Below are positions 42,748-51,659 of a stretch of DNA of 64,000 bases, piece after piece. The translations under genes were made by a program, and so were the position numbers. Every line of letters begins with the position of its first letter. The stretch's first letter is position 1. Source of the DNA: Streptomyces sp. NBC_00258 (GTDB taxonomy: Bacteria > Actinomycetota > Actinomycetes > Streptomycetales > Streptomycetaceae); contig NZ_CP108081.1 in NCBI RefSeq assembly GCF_036182465.1, positions 3,038,001 to 3,102,000 on the forward strand, in the 5' to 3' direction. A model generated the notes under the pieces. That model was not told the origin of the DNA. It made no database searches and worked only from the letters and a program-made list of their open reading frames with translations.

Positions 42748-43917
42748 TCAGTGACGCCTTGCCCGGAGGGCCGCGAGGTTGTCGTAACTGATCTTGGCCT
42801 CGCGCAGCGACTGTGCGGGGTCGGTGGCGCTGGGCGAGTTGTCGTCCTCGACCATCGGGTTGTGGTAGTTCCGCTCCCCGACCCGCGAGAAGAACGTGGT
42901 GTAGTCGATGACGCCCGTTCCGAACGGGACCATGTCATAGCCCATGCCGTTGGTGGTGCTCACGACACCGTCCTTGGCGTGGAACAGCGGGTAGCGCTTG
43001 TTGTGGCGGGCGACGAGCCCCGCCGGGTCGAAGACCTTCCTGCGGGTGGAGCCGTCGTGGGCGGTGTAGGTGTGGAACTTGTACTGGGCCACGTGTGCCC
43101 AGAAGATGTCCATCTCCAGCCAGACCAGCTTCGGGTCGGTGGCCTTGAGGAAGTACTCCAGCTTGCGGATGCCGGAGCTGCGGGTGGGGCGGCCCTGGGC
43201 GTCCAGCGGGCCTCCGTCGAGCAGGAAGCCGTAGGCGGAGTCGTGGTTGTGCGTGTACAGCTTGATGCCCTCGCGGCGGGCGATCCTGCCCAGCGCGTTC
43301 CACTTGTCGGCCGCCACGTCCCAGTCGGCCGGGTAGGAGCTGCCGGTGGGGTCGCCGCCGGTGCCCATGTGGTCCATGCCAAGGATGTTGGCGATCTCCA
43401 GGTTCAGCTTGAAGGTGTCCACGTCGGCGCTGGTCAGCGGCCAGGAGGACGGTATGAAGCCGTGGTTGCCCTGGGCGCGCAGGCCGTAGTCGTCGAGCCA
43501 GGAGCGCAGCAGCTTGGCGCCCGCCACGGAACCGAGGTTGGCACCGCCCGGCGCGTTGGCGTGCTGGCCGTAGCCGGCGAACTCCACCTGGCGGTATCCG
43601 TGGCGGGCCAGTTGCTTGAACACCTCGCGGAAGCCGGAGGGCAGGTCCGAGGCGAGCGGGTCGCGGGCCGTGGCGTCGCGGACGGTGTAGAGGATGATGC
43701 CGCGCTTGCCCGGCGGAACGAGGACGTGACCTCGGCCGTGGTCGTGGTCATGGCCTCTGCCCCGGTCCTGGGCCAGGGCTGGTGAGGCGCCCAGCACCGG
43801 GGCGGCTATCGCCCCGGCTCCGACGGCGGTGCACGTGCTGAGGAAGCGGCGGCGGTTGACGCCGAGCGCGCGACGCAGGGCGTCGCCGGATCCGGATTCG
43901 TCGTTGAACGCGGTCAC
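42748..43917 (-). CDS. Tat-secreted xylose-isomerase-like TIM-barrel protein
   Basis: 389 aa from GTG 43917 with AAGAGAGA upstream. Twin-arginine signal NRRRFLSTCTAVGAGA with a cleavage region near SPALAQD, then a His-rich linker (RGRGHDHDHGRGH). The AP-endonuclease-2 / xylose-isomerase TIM barrel follows: GFREVFKQLARHGYRQVEFA, YTHNHDSAYGF, LVWLEMDIFWAH and FHAKDGV supply the expected Glu, His and Asp metal ligands. Folded before export, so it probably acts outside on a sugar or keto-sugar. Last gene of the long minus-strand block, 177 bp after eboF. Confidence 0.82.
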   Translation of the reverse strand: MTAFNDESGSGDALRRALGVNRRRFLSTCTAVGAGAIAAPVLGASPALAQDRGRGHDHDHGRGHVLVPPGKRGIILYTVRDATARDPLASDLPSGFREVFKQLARHGYRQVEFAGYGQHANAPGGANLGSVAGAKLLRSWLDDYGLRAQGNHGFIPSSWPLTSADVDTFKLNLEIANILGMDHMGTGGDPTGSSYPADWDVAADKWNALGRIARREGIKLYTHNHDSAYGFLLDGGPLDAQGRPTRSSGIRKLEYFLKATDPKLVWLEMDIFWAHVAQYKFHTYTAHDGSTRRKVFDPAGLVARHNKRYPLFHAKDGVVSTTNGMGYDMVPFGTGVIDYTTFFSRVGERNYHNPMVEDDNSPSATDPAQSLREAKISYDNLAALRARRH

Positions 43918-44093
43918 GGTGTCTCTCTTTCGGGTAGGGGCCCACCGTGTTCGGCAGGGGCCCAGCCATGTTCGTCAGGTGTCCGGCTGTGACGGGTGCC
44001 GTGCGGTATGCCGGTTGTCCACAGGCCGAACACACTGTCTGTGCCGTGTGTTTCACTTTTCGTGATCGCCCGTCCGGTCGCTCCCGGGTGCTG

Positions 44094-45518
44094 TCACCCG
44101 AGGCCGGCCAGGTCGAGCAACAGGGATTTCACATCGGTGGCCGCGACGCGGTCGCCGACAGCGCGGGGGGTGGAGCAGATGATGAGCGGACCTTCGTCGT
44201 CGCTCAGGGGGAGGCGGCCGTGGCTGCCTCGAATAGGTGAGGGATCGAGGGGCACGACCGCCATGCGGTAGCGCATGCCGAGCTTCTTGCGGGCCAGCGC
44301 GCCCGCGGCCTTGACCTTGACGTACGGGTCGAGCGGATCCATGAAGAGCTCGACCGGGTCGTAGCCGGGTTTGCGGTGGATCTCGACGAGCTGCGCGAAG
44401 TCGGGCGCGCGGGCGTCGTCGAGCCAGTAGTAGTACGTGAACCAGGCGTCCGGCTCCGCGACGGCGACGAGTTCGCCGGAGCGCGGATGGTCGAGGTGGT
44501 GGGTCTTCTTTCCCTCGTCGTCGAGGAGTTGCTCGATGCCGGGAAGATCGGCGAGCGCGGCTTTCGTGGCCTCCATGTCCTCGGGGCGGCGTACGTAGAC
44601 ATGGGCGATCTGGTGGTCGGCGACGGCGAAGGCACGTGAGGCCATCGGGTCGAGGTACTCCATGCCGTCCTGCGTGTGCACTTCGAGGAGTCCGGCGCGG
44701 CGCAGTGCGCGGTTGATGTCGACGGGGCGGTCCGCGCGGGTGATGCCGTACTCGGACAGGGCGACGACGGTGCGGCCCTCCGCCCGGGCGTCGTCGAGGA
44801 GGGGGGCCATGGCCGCGTCCAGGTCGGCGGCCGCCTTCAGGGAGCGCGGGTCGTCGGGGCCGAAGCGCTGCAGGTCGTAGTCGAGATGAGGGAGGTAGCA
44901 GAGGGTCAGGTCCGGGTGGCGGGTGCGGATGATGTGCCGGGTGGCGTCGATGATCCACTGGCTGGATACGAGGTCGGCGCCGGGACCCCAGAAGTGGAAG
45001 AGCGGGAACGTGCCGAGTTTCTCGGTGAGTTCGTCGTGCAGGGCCGGGGGCCGGGTGTAGCAGTCGGGTTCCTTGCGGCCGTCGGCGTAGTAGATCGGAC
45101 GAGGGGTGATGGTGATGTCGGTGTCGGCGCCCATGGCGTACCACCAGCAGATGTTGGCGACCGTGTAGCCGGGGTGCGCGCGCCGGGCGGCGTCCCACAG
45201 TTTGTCCCCGGACACCAGGCCGTTGTGCTGGCGCCACAGCAGTACGTCGCCCAGGTCGCGGAAGTACCAGCCGTTGCCGACGATGCCGTGCTCGGACGGG
45301 TGGGTGCCGGTGAGGAACGTCGACTGGGCGGCGCAGGTGACGGCGGGCAGGACCGTGCCGAGGGTGGCCTGCGAGCCGGCCTGGGCGAGGGTCTTGAGGT
45401 GGGGCATGTGGTCGAGGAGACGGGGGGTGAGGCCGACGACGTCGAGGACGAGGAGCGGGGTGGGGTTCGTGGAGCCGTCGGTACCGGCCGGCGCTGCCGG
45501 GGTCTCTTGGGTGCTCAT
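44094..45518 (-). CDS. eboF: EboF-type phosphodiesterase / nucleotide pyrophosphatase-family protein
   Basis: 474 aa from ATG 45518. Alkaline-phosphatase-superfamily fold of the NPP type: LVLDVVGLTPRLLDHMPHLK, nucleophile region PAVTCAAQSTFLTGTHPSEHG (Thr in VTCAAQSTFLTG), then YLPHLDYDLQRFG, LSEYGIT and FAVADHQIAHVY carrying Asp/His metal ligands. Such proteins cleave phosphodiester or pyrophosphate bonds. It is the last of seven overlapping genes and overlaps eboE by 4 nt. In ebo operons EboF is thought to act on the exported metabolite; exact substrate unknown. A small hairpin (CGGGTG/CACCCG) covers the stop codon. Confidence 0.82.
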   Translation of the reverse strand: MSTQETPAAPAGTDGSTNPTPLLVLDVVGLTPRLLDHMPHLKTLAQAGSQATLGTVLPAVTCAAQSTFLTGTHPSEHGIVGNGWYFRDLGDVLLWRQHNGLVSGDKLWDAARRAHPGYTVANICWWYAMGADTDITITPRPIYYADGRKEPDCYTRPPALHDELTEKLGTFPLFHFWGPGADLVSSQWIIDATRHIIRTRHPDLTLCYLPHLDYDLQRFGPDDPRSLKAAADLDAAMAPLLDDARAEGRTVVALSEYGITRADRPVDINRALRRAGLLEVHTQDGMEYLDPMASRAFAVADHQIAHVYVRRPEDMEATKAALADLPGIEQLLDDEGKKTHHLDHPRSGELVAVAEPDAWFTYYYWLDDARAPDFAQLVEIHRKPGYDPVELFMDPLDPYVKVKAAGALARKKLGMRYRMAVVPLDPSPIRGSHGRLPLSDDEGPLIICSTPRAVGDRVAATDVKSLLLDLAGLG

Positions 45519-46684
45519 GGGAGTTCCTTCAGGCCGAGGTCCGTCAACAGGTCTCGGGCGAGGGTGAGTTCCGCGGCGATGCCGTCGGCGAGCTGGGCGC
45601 GGGCACGTGGGCGCAGCTCGGGCGGAAGGGCCTGCCAGGTGTAGGTCTCGACCTCGAGGTGGCTGGTCAGCGGGTGCGGGCCGCCGACCAGTCGGGTCAG
45701 CGTGTCCTTGAGTACGGGCAGCGTGGAGGTGAGGGGCGCGTCGGGGGCCGCGTGCAGCGGGACGTGGAAGTGGGCGCGCCACGGGGAGGCGTCGGGCAGG
45801 GCGTCCTCCTTGACGGCCTCGCCGAGGTCGTCGGTTCCGCGGAGTCCGGCGGCGGTGAGGGTGCGGGTCTGGTGCAGGAAGCGGGGTTCGTCGAAGGCGG
45901 CGAGGGCCTCGCGGACTTCGGGGAGGTGAGGGTGTTCGGCGTGCAGGGCGGCTGAGAGCTGGGACTTGACGACGGGGACGCCGGCGGCGGCCAGGGCGTC
46001 CAGTGCGGTGCGCGGATCTTCGAAGGAGGTGGCGAGGTGGCAGGTGTCGACACAGACGCCGATGCGGGGGTGGCCGATCGCGGTGAGCGGGGCGATGGCG
46101 TCGGCCGTGGTCTCGACGGTGCAGCCCGGCTCCGGCTCCAGGCCGATGCGGATGGAGCGACCGGTCAGCTCCTCCAGCGCGTCGAGGCGTTCGGCGAGGG
46201 TGGTAAGGGCGGCGTGGGCCCGGTCGGCGCGGCCGTCGTCGTACACCGTGCGCCAGGCGAGCGGCAGGGTGGAGATGGTGCCTTCGGTGACGTCGTCGGG
46301 GAGGAGTCCGGCGAGGACGCGAGCGAGAGCCGTCGTGTGTTCCAGCCGCTCGGGGTCGGCCCAGTCCGGCTTGTAGACGCGGTACTTGACCTCCTCGGCG
46401 CCGAACCCCTCGTACGGGAAGCCGTTGAGGGTGACGACTTCGAGACCGCGGAGGTCGAGTTCGGTGCGCAGCCCGCGCAGGGCGGACGGGTCGGTGACCA
46501 GGGCGTGCGCGGCGTCCTTGGCGAGCCACAGGCCGATGCCGAGACGGTCGCGGCCGAGGCGTTTGCGTACGGGTTCGCAGTGGTCGCGGAGCTGGGCGAG
46601 GACGCCGTCGAGGGTCTCGGCGGGGTGGACGTTGGTGCAGTAGGCGAGGTGGACGGTGGAGCCGTCGGGGTGACGGAAGCGCAT
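45515..46684 (-). CDS. eboE: EboE-type metabolite-traffic TIM-barrel protein
   Basis: 389 aa from ATG 46684. AP-endonuclease-2-like TIM barrel with EboE landmarks: HLAYCTNVHPAETLDGVLAQ at the N-terminus, LEVVTLNGFPYEGF, RIGLEPEPGC with the metal-binding Glu, IGVCVDTCHLATSFE, and HLEVETYTWQALPP at the end. EboE is required for traffic of a metabolite precursor in cyanobacterial scytonemin formation; the substrate here is unknown. Starts 3 bp after eboB and overlaps eboF by 4 nt. No signal peptide. Confidence 0.88.
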   Translation of the reverse strand: MRFRHPDGSTVHLAYCTNVHPAETLDGVLAQLRDHCEPVRKRLGRDRLGIGLWLAKDAAHALVTDPSALRGLRTELDLRGLEVVTLNGFPYEGFGAEEVKYRVYKPDWADPERLEHTTALARVLAGLLPDDVTEGTISTLPLAWRTVYDDGRADRAHAALTTLAERLDALEELTGRSIRIGLEPEPGCTVETTADAIAPLTAIGHPRIGVCVDTCHLATSFEDPRTALDALAAAGVPVVKSQLSAALHAEHPHLPEVREALAAFDEPRFLHQTRTLTAAGLRGTDDLGEAVKEDALPDASPWRAHFHVPLHAAPDAPLTSTLPVLKDTLTRLVGGPHPLTSHLEVETYTWQALPPELRPRARAQLADGIAAELTLARDLLTDLGLKELP

Positions 46685-46687
46685 GGG

Positions 46688-47575
46688 TCACGCCTCCGTC
46701 ATCGTCGGGTCGGTGTCCGGGAGGGTCTTCGGGACGCCGCGGAGGATGGAGTTGCCCTCGTGGGTGGCGTCCGTGCCGGCGACGTCCAGGTCGAGGCGGC
46801 CGCTGAGTCCGTAGAAGGCGACGGGGTTGCGCCACAGCACCTGGTCGACGTCGTCCTCGGTGAAGCCGGCCTTCAGCAGGGCGTCCGCGACCTTGCGGGT
46901 CTTGAGCGGATCGCTCTTGCCCCAGTCTGCGGCGGAGTTGACCAGTACCTTCTCCGGTCCGTACTCCTGCAGGACCGCGACCATCCGTTCCTCGTCCATC
47001 TTGGTGTCCGGATAGACGGAGAAGCCGAGCCAGCAGCCGCCGTCCTTGGCCTCCTTGACCGTGGTCTCGTTGAGGTGGTCGATCAGGACGTGGTCCGGGG
47101 GCAGTGCGGACTCCCGGACCACGTCGAGGGTGCGGCGCAGACCGGCCAGCTTGTCGCGGTGCGGGGTATGGACGAGCGCGGGCAGCTCATAGGTGGCGGC
47201 GAGCTGGAGCTGGGCGGCCAGGGCGGTGTCCTCGGCGGGGGTCATCGAGTCGTAGCCGATCTCGCCGACGGCCACGACGTGGTCCTTCACGAGATACCGG
47301 GGCAGTTCGTCGAGGACGGGCACGCAGCGGGGGTCGTTGGCCTCCTTGGGGTTGAGGGCGAGGGTGCAGTGGTGGGCGATGCCGTACTGCGCGGCGCGAA
47401 AGGGTTCCCAGCCGAGGAGGGAGTCGAAGTAGTCGAGGAAGGAGGCCGCCGAGGTGCGGGGCTGGCCGAGCCAGAAGGCGGGTTCGACGACGGCTCTGAC
47501 ACCGGCTGCGTGCATGGCTTCGTAGTCGTCGGTGGTGCGTGACGTCATGTGGATGTGGGGGTCGAAGATACGCAT
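46688..47575 (-). CDS. eboB: EboB-type TatD-like metal-dependent hydrolase
   Basis: 295 aa from ATG 47575, overlapping the eboA stop. Amidohydrolase/TatD barrel: MRIFDPHIHMTSRTTDDYEA with the HxH pair, VVAVGEIGYDSMTPAED with the bridging Glu, ALVHTPHRDKLAG, VLIDHLNETTVKEA and VLVNSAADWGKSDP with the late Asp. All five ligand positions of TatD are present. Ordinary TatD proteins are 3'-5' nucleases, but the ebo members form a separate branch. Third last of the coupled ebo-type genes. Confidence 0.88.
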   Translation of the reverse strand: MRIFDPHIHMTSRTTDDYEAMHAAGVRAVVEPAFWLGQPRTSAASFLDYFDSLLGWEPFRAAQYGIAHHCTLALNPKEANDPRCVPVLDELPRYLVKDHVVAVGEIGYDSMTPAEDTALAAQLQLAATYELPALVHTPHRDKLAGLRRTLDVVRESALPPDHVLIDHLNETTVKEAKDGGCWLGFSVYPDTKMDEERMVAVLQEYGPEKVLVNSAADWGKSDPLKTRKVADALLKAGFTEDDVDQVLWRNPVAFYGLSGRLDLDVAGTDATHEGNSILRGVPKTLPDTDPTMTEA

Positions 47576-48273
47576 CAGGACTCCTTGCCGTCGCTGCCGT
47601 GGGGGGCGTCGGTGCCGGGCGGGGTGGCCGGGTGCTCGGTCAGGTCCAGGACGTGGTGCAGGTCCTGGGGTACGGGACGGCCCGCGGCGGTGCGTTCGTC
47701 GGCGTAGTCGGCGAGCATGCGGGCGAGTTCCGCGTCGGCGCGGGCGCGGCGGGGCAGGTCGGCCACCGCCTCGACGGGGACACCGGTGAACAGGCACTTG
47801 AGCACGGCGTGCCGCCAGTTGTGGGCGTCCAGGTGCAGGGCGGCGTACGGGCCGACGGCGGCGGCCACGAGCCGGGTGTCGTTGGTGCGCAGGGCGTCCT
47901 CGACGATCGGCAGGGCGTCGGGGCCCGGCACGAGGTGGGGCAGTGCCTGGAGGACGGCGCGGCGTTCGTCGGCGGTGCCCTGGCGGTAGACGCGGGCGAG
48001 GGTGGTGGCGTCGGCCCGGGCCGCGTGCAGGAGGAGGACGCGGGCCGCCTCCGCCAGGTCGGGGCCGCAGCGGCGGCCGGCCTCGGCGATCCGCAACTCC
48101 CAGACGGAGATGGGCCCGTGGGTGCCCGGGTGTGCGGCCGCCTCGTCGAGTGCCTGGTCCAGCCAGGCGCGGGCGGCGCCGTCGAGCCGGCCGTTCAGGC
48201 GGGTGTGCAGGGCGGCGAGGGCCGGCGGGGCGACGTCCGTCGGGGTACCGAGGGCGTCGTGGAGGTGGTTCAC
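47575..48273 (-). CDS. eboA: EboA-domain protein
   Basis: 232 aa from GTG 48273 (GTGA overlap with the upstream stop). All-helical, HEAT-like protein without membrane segments; the EboA landmarks are ARVYRQGTADERRAVLQALP, NWRHAVLKCLFTGVPVEAV and ADAELARMLADYADERTAAG. EboA has no known activity, but is part of every ebo operon. Overlaps genes on both sides, so it is made in step with them. The Pro/Gly tail has no motif. Confidence 0.88.
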   Translation of the reverse strand: MNHLHDALGTPTDVAPPALAALHTRLNGRLDGAARAWLDQALDEAAAHPGTHGPISVWELRIAEAGRRCGPDLAEAARVLLLHAARADATTLARVYRQGTADERRAVLQALPHLVPGPDALPIVEDALRTNDTRLVAAAVGPYAALHLDAHNWRHAVLKCLFTGVPVEAVADLPRRARADAELARMLADYADERTAAGRPVPQDLHHVLDLTEHPATPPGTDAPHGSDGKES

Positions 48274-49268
48274 GGGGTTCTCCCGTCGGAGTCGGTGGAG
48301 CCCTCGCCGGGGATCGGCGGCCGGTCGGCGTCCGGGGGTGTGGAGACGGCGGCCGCGTGGTGGAGGAACGGGAGGGACTGCTGGGCGAGTTGAGGGCCCG
48401 CGTGGGAGTGGCGGGGCAGTTCGACGGAGACCAGGCCCTGGTAGCCGACGGCGGCGAGGGCGTCGAGTACGGGAGGGAAGTCGATCTCTCCGTCGCCGAA
48501 GGGGAGGTGTTCGTGGACGCCGCGCCGCATGTCCTCGATCTGGACGTGGCGCAGCCAGGGGGCGGCGGCGCGTACGCAGTCGGCTGGTGAGAGGGGTTCG
48601 AGGCACTGGCAGTGGCCGATGTCGAGGGTGAGGCCGAGGGCGTCGGGGCTGCCGAGAGCGGTGCGCAGGCGGTGGAAGTCGTCGAGGGTGGCGAGGAGGT
48701 GACCCGGTTCGGGTTCGACGGCGAGGGGGATTCCGGCGGCGGTGGCGGCGTCGAGGACGGGGGCGAGGGTTTCGGCGAGACGCTTCCAGGCGGCGTCCTC
48801 GGCCGCTTCGCCGGCAGCCGCTTCGGCGTCCGCTTCTCCGACCGTGGCTGTGGCCGTGTCCTTCGGGAGGATGCCGCTGAAGCAGTGGACCGCGTGGGCG
48901 CCGAGGTCGGTGGCGATCTGGACGGCTCTGACGAGCAGGTCGGCGCGGCGGGCGCGTTGGTCCGGGTCCGGGTCGAGGAGGGACGGGCCGTGCTTGCGCC
49001 TCGGGTCGAGCACGTAGCGGGCGCCGGTCTCGATGGTGACGCCCAGGCCGAGCTCGTCCAGTCTGCGGGCGAGTTTGTGTGTGCGGGCCGCGAGGTCGGG
49101 GGCCAGCGGGTCCAGGTGCATGTGGTCGAGCGTCAAGCCGACGCCGTCGTAGCCGAGGTCGGCGAGAAGGGAGAGTGCGTCGTCCAGGCGGAGGTCGGTC
49201 AGGCCGTTGGTGCCGTAGGAGTAGCGGAGGGGGTGCGCGGTGGGGCGGGGGCTCGGCCGAAGGCTCAT
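48270..49268 (-). CDS. Sugar-phosphate isomerase/epimerase-like TIM barrel in the ebo-type operon
   Basis: 332 aa from ATG 49268 (ATGA overlap with eboC). AP-endonuclease-2-type barrel: YSYGTNGLTDLRLDDALSLL, GVGLTLDHMHLDP, GVTIETGARYVLDP, PLAVEPEPGHLLAT with the metal Glu, LGLTLDIGHCQCLE with the Asp/His pair, and VQIEDMRRGVHEHLPFGDGE. A second barrel besides EboE, in the same operon. No signal peptide. It could isomerise or epimerise the sugar or cyclitol phosphate handled by the neighbouring synthase and prenyltransferase. Confidence 0.85.
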   Translation of the reverse strand: MSLRPSPRPTAHPLRYSYGTNGLTDLRLDDALSLLADLGYDGVGLTLDHMHLDPLAPDLAARTHKLARRLDELGLGVTIETGARYVLDPRRKHGPSLLDPDPDQRARRADLLVRAVQIATDLGAHAVHCFSGILPKDTATATVGEADAEAAAGEAAEDAAWKRLAETLAPVLDAATAAGIPLAVEPEPGHLLATLDDFHRLRTALGSPDALGLTLDIGHCQCLEPLSPADCVRAAAPWLRHVQIEDMRRGVHEHLPFGDGEIDFPPVLDALAAVGYQGLVSVELPRHSHAGPQLAQQSLPFLHHAAAVSTPPDADRPPIPGEGSTDSDGRTP

Positions 49269-50401
49269 GTCATGCTCACCTTCCGGCCGAACCGGCGGGC
49301 CGCTGGGGCGAGCGCCGCCGTCAGCAGGGCGGTGACCGGAGCGCCGGAGCGGGCCGCGAGGGCGGCCTGCAGAGGGATCATGGCTCGGATGCCGCCGCCG
49401 ACGGCTCGCTGGGTGAGCTGGGGGGACGGGTTCAGGGCGGCGTGGAAGAGGGGCCGGGCGGCGGTCGCCGCGTAGACGGCGGCGAGTGCTCCGCGCAGGG
49501 ACACGAGGTTGGTGGCGGCTGCCGCCGCGCGTCCCGACTGCCGGTTCCCTCCCGGTTGCCGGTCCCGTCCAGGCTTCCTGTCCCCTCCTGGCTGCCGGTC
49601 CCCTCCCGCGTGCCTGTCCTGTCCGGGCTGCCGACCCCGTTCCGCGCCGTCGCGGGTGACGGACCAGGCCAGTGCCGTCGTCGTGACCAGTCCGCTCAAG
49701 GGGGCCCACGGTGAACCGCCCTGGGTCTCGTGGCGGGAGACCGTGGTGACGGCCAGGGTGTGGGTGCCCAGTGCCAGCGCCGAGGGCAGTGCCCTGCGCA
49801 TGTCGCCGTTGGCGGCCACCCCGCCGAGCAGGAGGTCCAGGGCGCGGGCCGCGGCCATCGCCACGGGGCCCGCGGGCGTGCGCTTGAGGACCAGGTCGTA
49901 CGACCAGACCGTGGCCGCCAGCGCGCCCGCGACCGCGAGGGGCCTGCGGCCCGCCGTTGAGGCCAGGGCCAGGCCCGCCGCGGTCAGGCCGCCGGCCGCC
50001 GCAAGGGCCGCGGCCGGCCTGATGCGGCCCGAGGGCAGGGGGCGGTGCGGGCGGTCCACGGCGTCCTCCGCGCGGTCGGCCCAGTCGTTGAGGGCCATGC
50101 CGGCCTCGTACAGGCAGAGGGAGGAGGCGATGGCCGCCAGGGTTCGGGGGTTCGGGCGCGCCCCGGCCGCGGCGGCGCCGGCGAGCGCGTCGCCGGGAAC
50201 CGTGAAGAGGGCGGGGAGACGCAGGAGTTCCACCCAGGCGTGCACGTCCACTCCCTGCCTCGCGGACCGTGGTGATGTCGTCCTCGCGGCGTCCTGCGGC
50301 ACCGGGCTCGCGCCTCGCGCCTCAGGGCTTGCCTGTTGTTCCGCCGGGTCCGCGTCCCGGGGCACCGGGTTCGCGTTCTTCGACGCCGGCCCCCCGCTCA
50401 T
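49265..50401 (-). CDS. eboC: EboC-type UbiA prenyltransferase (SCO3242-like)
   Basis: 378 aa from ATG 50401 (ATGA overlap with the synthase gene). UbiA-superfamily membrane prenyltransferase: first Asp-rich motif MALNDWADRAEDAVDRPHRP with R-P-L-P-S-G-R, and about seven to eight hydrophobic segments. The second motif is less clear (RALDLLLGG region). The first 50 residues are a Pro/Ala/Gln extension. A loop late in the protein holds six hexapeptide repeats of the form R-Q-P-G-G-D, unusual in this family. UbiA enzymes join a prenyl chain to an aromatic or polar acceptor; a cyclitol phosphate is suggested by the coupled synthase. Confidence 0.85.
   Translation of the reverse strand: MSGGPASKNANPVPRDADPAEQQASPEARGASPVPQDAARTTSPRSARQGVDVHAWVELLRLPALFTVPGDALAGAAAAGARPNPRTLAAIASSLCLYEAGMALNDWADRAEDAVDRPHRPLPSGRIRPAAALAAAGGLTAAGLALASTAGRRPLAVAGALAATVWSYDLVLKRTPAGPVAMAAARALDLLLGGVAANGDMRRALPSALALGTHTLAVTTVSRHETQGGSPWAPLSGLVTTTALAWSVTRDGAERGRQPGQDRHAGGDRQPGGDRKPGRDRQPGGNRQSGRAAAAATNLVSLRGALAAVYAATAARPLFHAALNPSPQLTQRAVGGGIRAMIPLQAALAARSGAPVTALLTAALAPAARRFGRKVSMT
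49529..49633 (-). repeat. 18-bp tandem repeat inside eboC encoding R-Q-P-G-G-D units
   Basis: On the minus strand six consecutive 18-bp units (the last cut short) encode RQPGQD, RHAGGD, RQPGGD, RKPGRD, RQPGGN and RQSGR. The length is a multiple of three, so the frame survives changes in copy number. Confidence 0.9.
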
Positions 50402-51525
50402 CGAACCCCCCGCAACCGCTCCGCGAACCCCACCAGTTCCGCGTACTGCTCGCCCAGGGCCGCGGGGCCCTCCCCCACCGGGTCCTTGAAGTAGAAGCCG
50501 AGTTCGGAGAGGGGGCCGGACAGGCCTGCCTCGTGGGCGCGGGCGACCAGGCGTGCCAGGTCGAGGATCAGCGGGGCCGCGAGGGAGGAGTCGCAGCCCT
50601 GCCAGGTCGTCTGGAGGACCATCCGGGTGCCGAGGAAGCCGTCGAAGGCGATGTGGTCCCAGGCGGTCTTCCAGTCGCCGAGGGACGGTACGTCGTCGAT
50701 GTGGGTCTCGCCCTCGGGAACCCCGCCGAGGGTGTCGGCCAGGACGCGTTCCTTGCCCGCGTTCTTCGCGGCGGCGGCCCCCGGGTCGGCGAGGGCCGCG
50801 CCGTCACCGCCGCCCAGCAGGTTCGTACCGGACCAGGCGCGGACCGCCAGCGCGCGCTGCGCGAACATCGGGCCGAGGACCGACCGCAGCAGGGTCTGGC
50901 CGGTCTTGCCGTCACGGCCCGCGTACGGCAGCCCGGACGCCGCGGCCGCGGACGCCAGTGCGGGGTGGTGCAGGCCCATGGACGGGGTGAAGTTGACGTA
51001 CGGGCAGCCCGCCCGCAGCGCGGCCGCGGCGTACAGGGAGCTGGCCGGGAGTTCCGTTCCGGTGGGCACGGGTTCCGTGGACGCCACGTTGACCACGACC
51101 GTGCGGTCCAGACCGCATCGGCTCATGAAGTCTCGTATGTCGGAGGCCAGGGCCTCGACCAGTTCGTCCTCGTCGCGCGTCTCACCGGACAGCGGGCCGC
51201 CGAGCCTGATCTCCCGGTCGGCGGCGGTGAGTTCGGCGGTGACGGCCGCCGGAAGACCGGGCGGCAGCACACCCCCGGCGGCGAGCGCCTCCGCCCGCTT
51301 CGGCAGCGGGCAGTCCACTGTGTCGTGACCGCCGAAGACGAGAGACGACAGCGGTGGCAGTCCGCAGTCGGCGAACGCGAGGGTCTCGGTGACCATGCCT
51401 GTCGGTGGGTGCAGCCCCGCGGTCACCGCGGCGCAGCCCGTGACGGCCGTGGTGGCGACAGAGCCACGTGCTCCGATCAGCCACACTCCCACCCGGGACG
51501 GGGAGACGGAGGATTCGGCGGACAT
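50398..51525 (-). CDS. Myo-inositol-1-phosphate synthase-like protein
   Basis: 375 aa from ATG 51525 with AAGGAGG upstream. NAD-binding N-terminus WLIGARGSVATTAVTG, DGKTGQTLLRSVLGPMFAQR, NLLGGGDGAALADPGAAAA and CDSSLAAPLILDLARL match the myo-inositol-phosphate synthase family (the last resembles the eukaryotic EDSLLAAPIILDL). The synthase turns glucose-6-phosphate into a cyclitol phosphate. It is divergent from ordinary actinobacterial Ino1, and I cannot place all catalytic lysines. First gene of the tightly coupled ebo-type operon, where other ebo operons carry the sugar-phosphate cyclase EboD. Confidence 0.82.
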   Translation of the reverse strand: MSAESSVSPSRVGVWLIGARGSVATTAVTGCAAVTAGLHPPTGMVTETLAFADCGLPPLSSLVFGGHDTVDCPLPKRAEALAAGGVLPPGLPAAVTAELTAADREIRLGGPLSGETRDEDELVEALASDIRDFMSRCGLDRTVVVNVASTEPVPTGTELPASSLYAAAALRAGCPYVNFTPSMGLHHPALASAAAASGLPYAGRDGKTGQTLLRSVLGPMFAQRALAVRAWSGTNLLGGGDGAALADPGAAAAKNAGKERVLADTLGGVPEGETHIDDVPSLGDWKTAWDHIAFDGFLGTRMVLQTTWQGCDSSLAAPLILDLARLVARAHEAGLSGPLSELGFYFKDPVGEGPAALGEQYAELVGFAERLRGVR

Positions 51526-51659
51526 GGGCAGCCTCCTTGTCGTACGTGAGGTCATTCGCAAGACGGCAACGCGAGCCGGACCGGGCAGCCGGGAAGATCG
51601 GCTGCCGGAGAGGGGACAAGACGGCGGGCGGAGGTCCGGCGTCCCCCGCCCGCCGCCGC

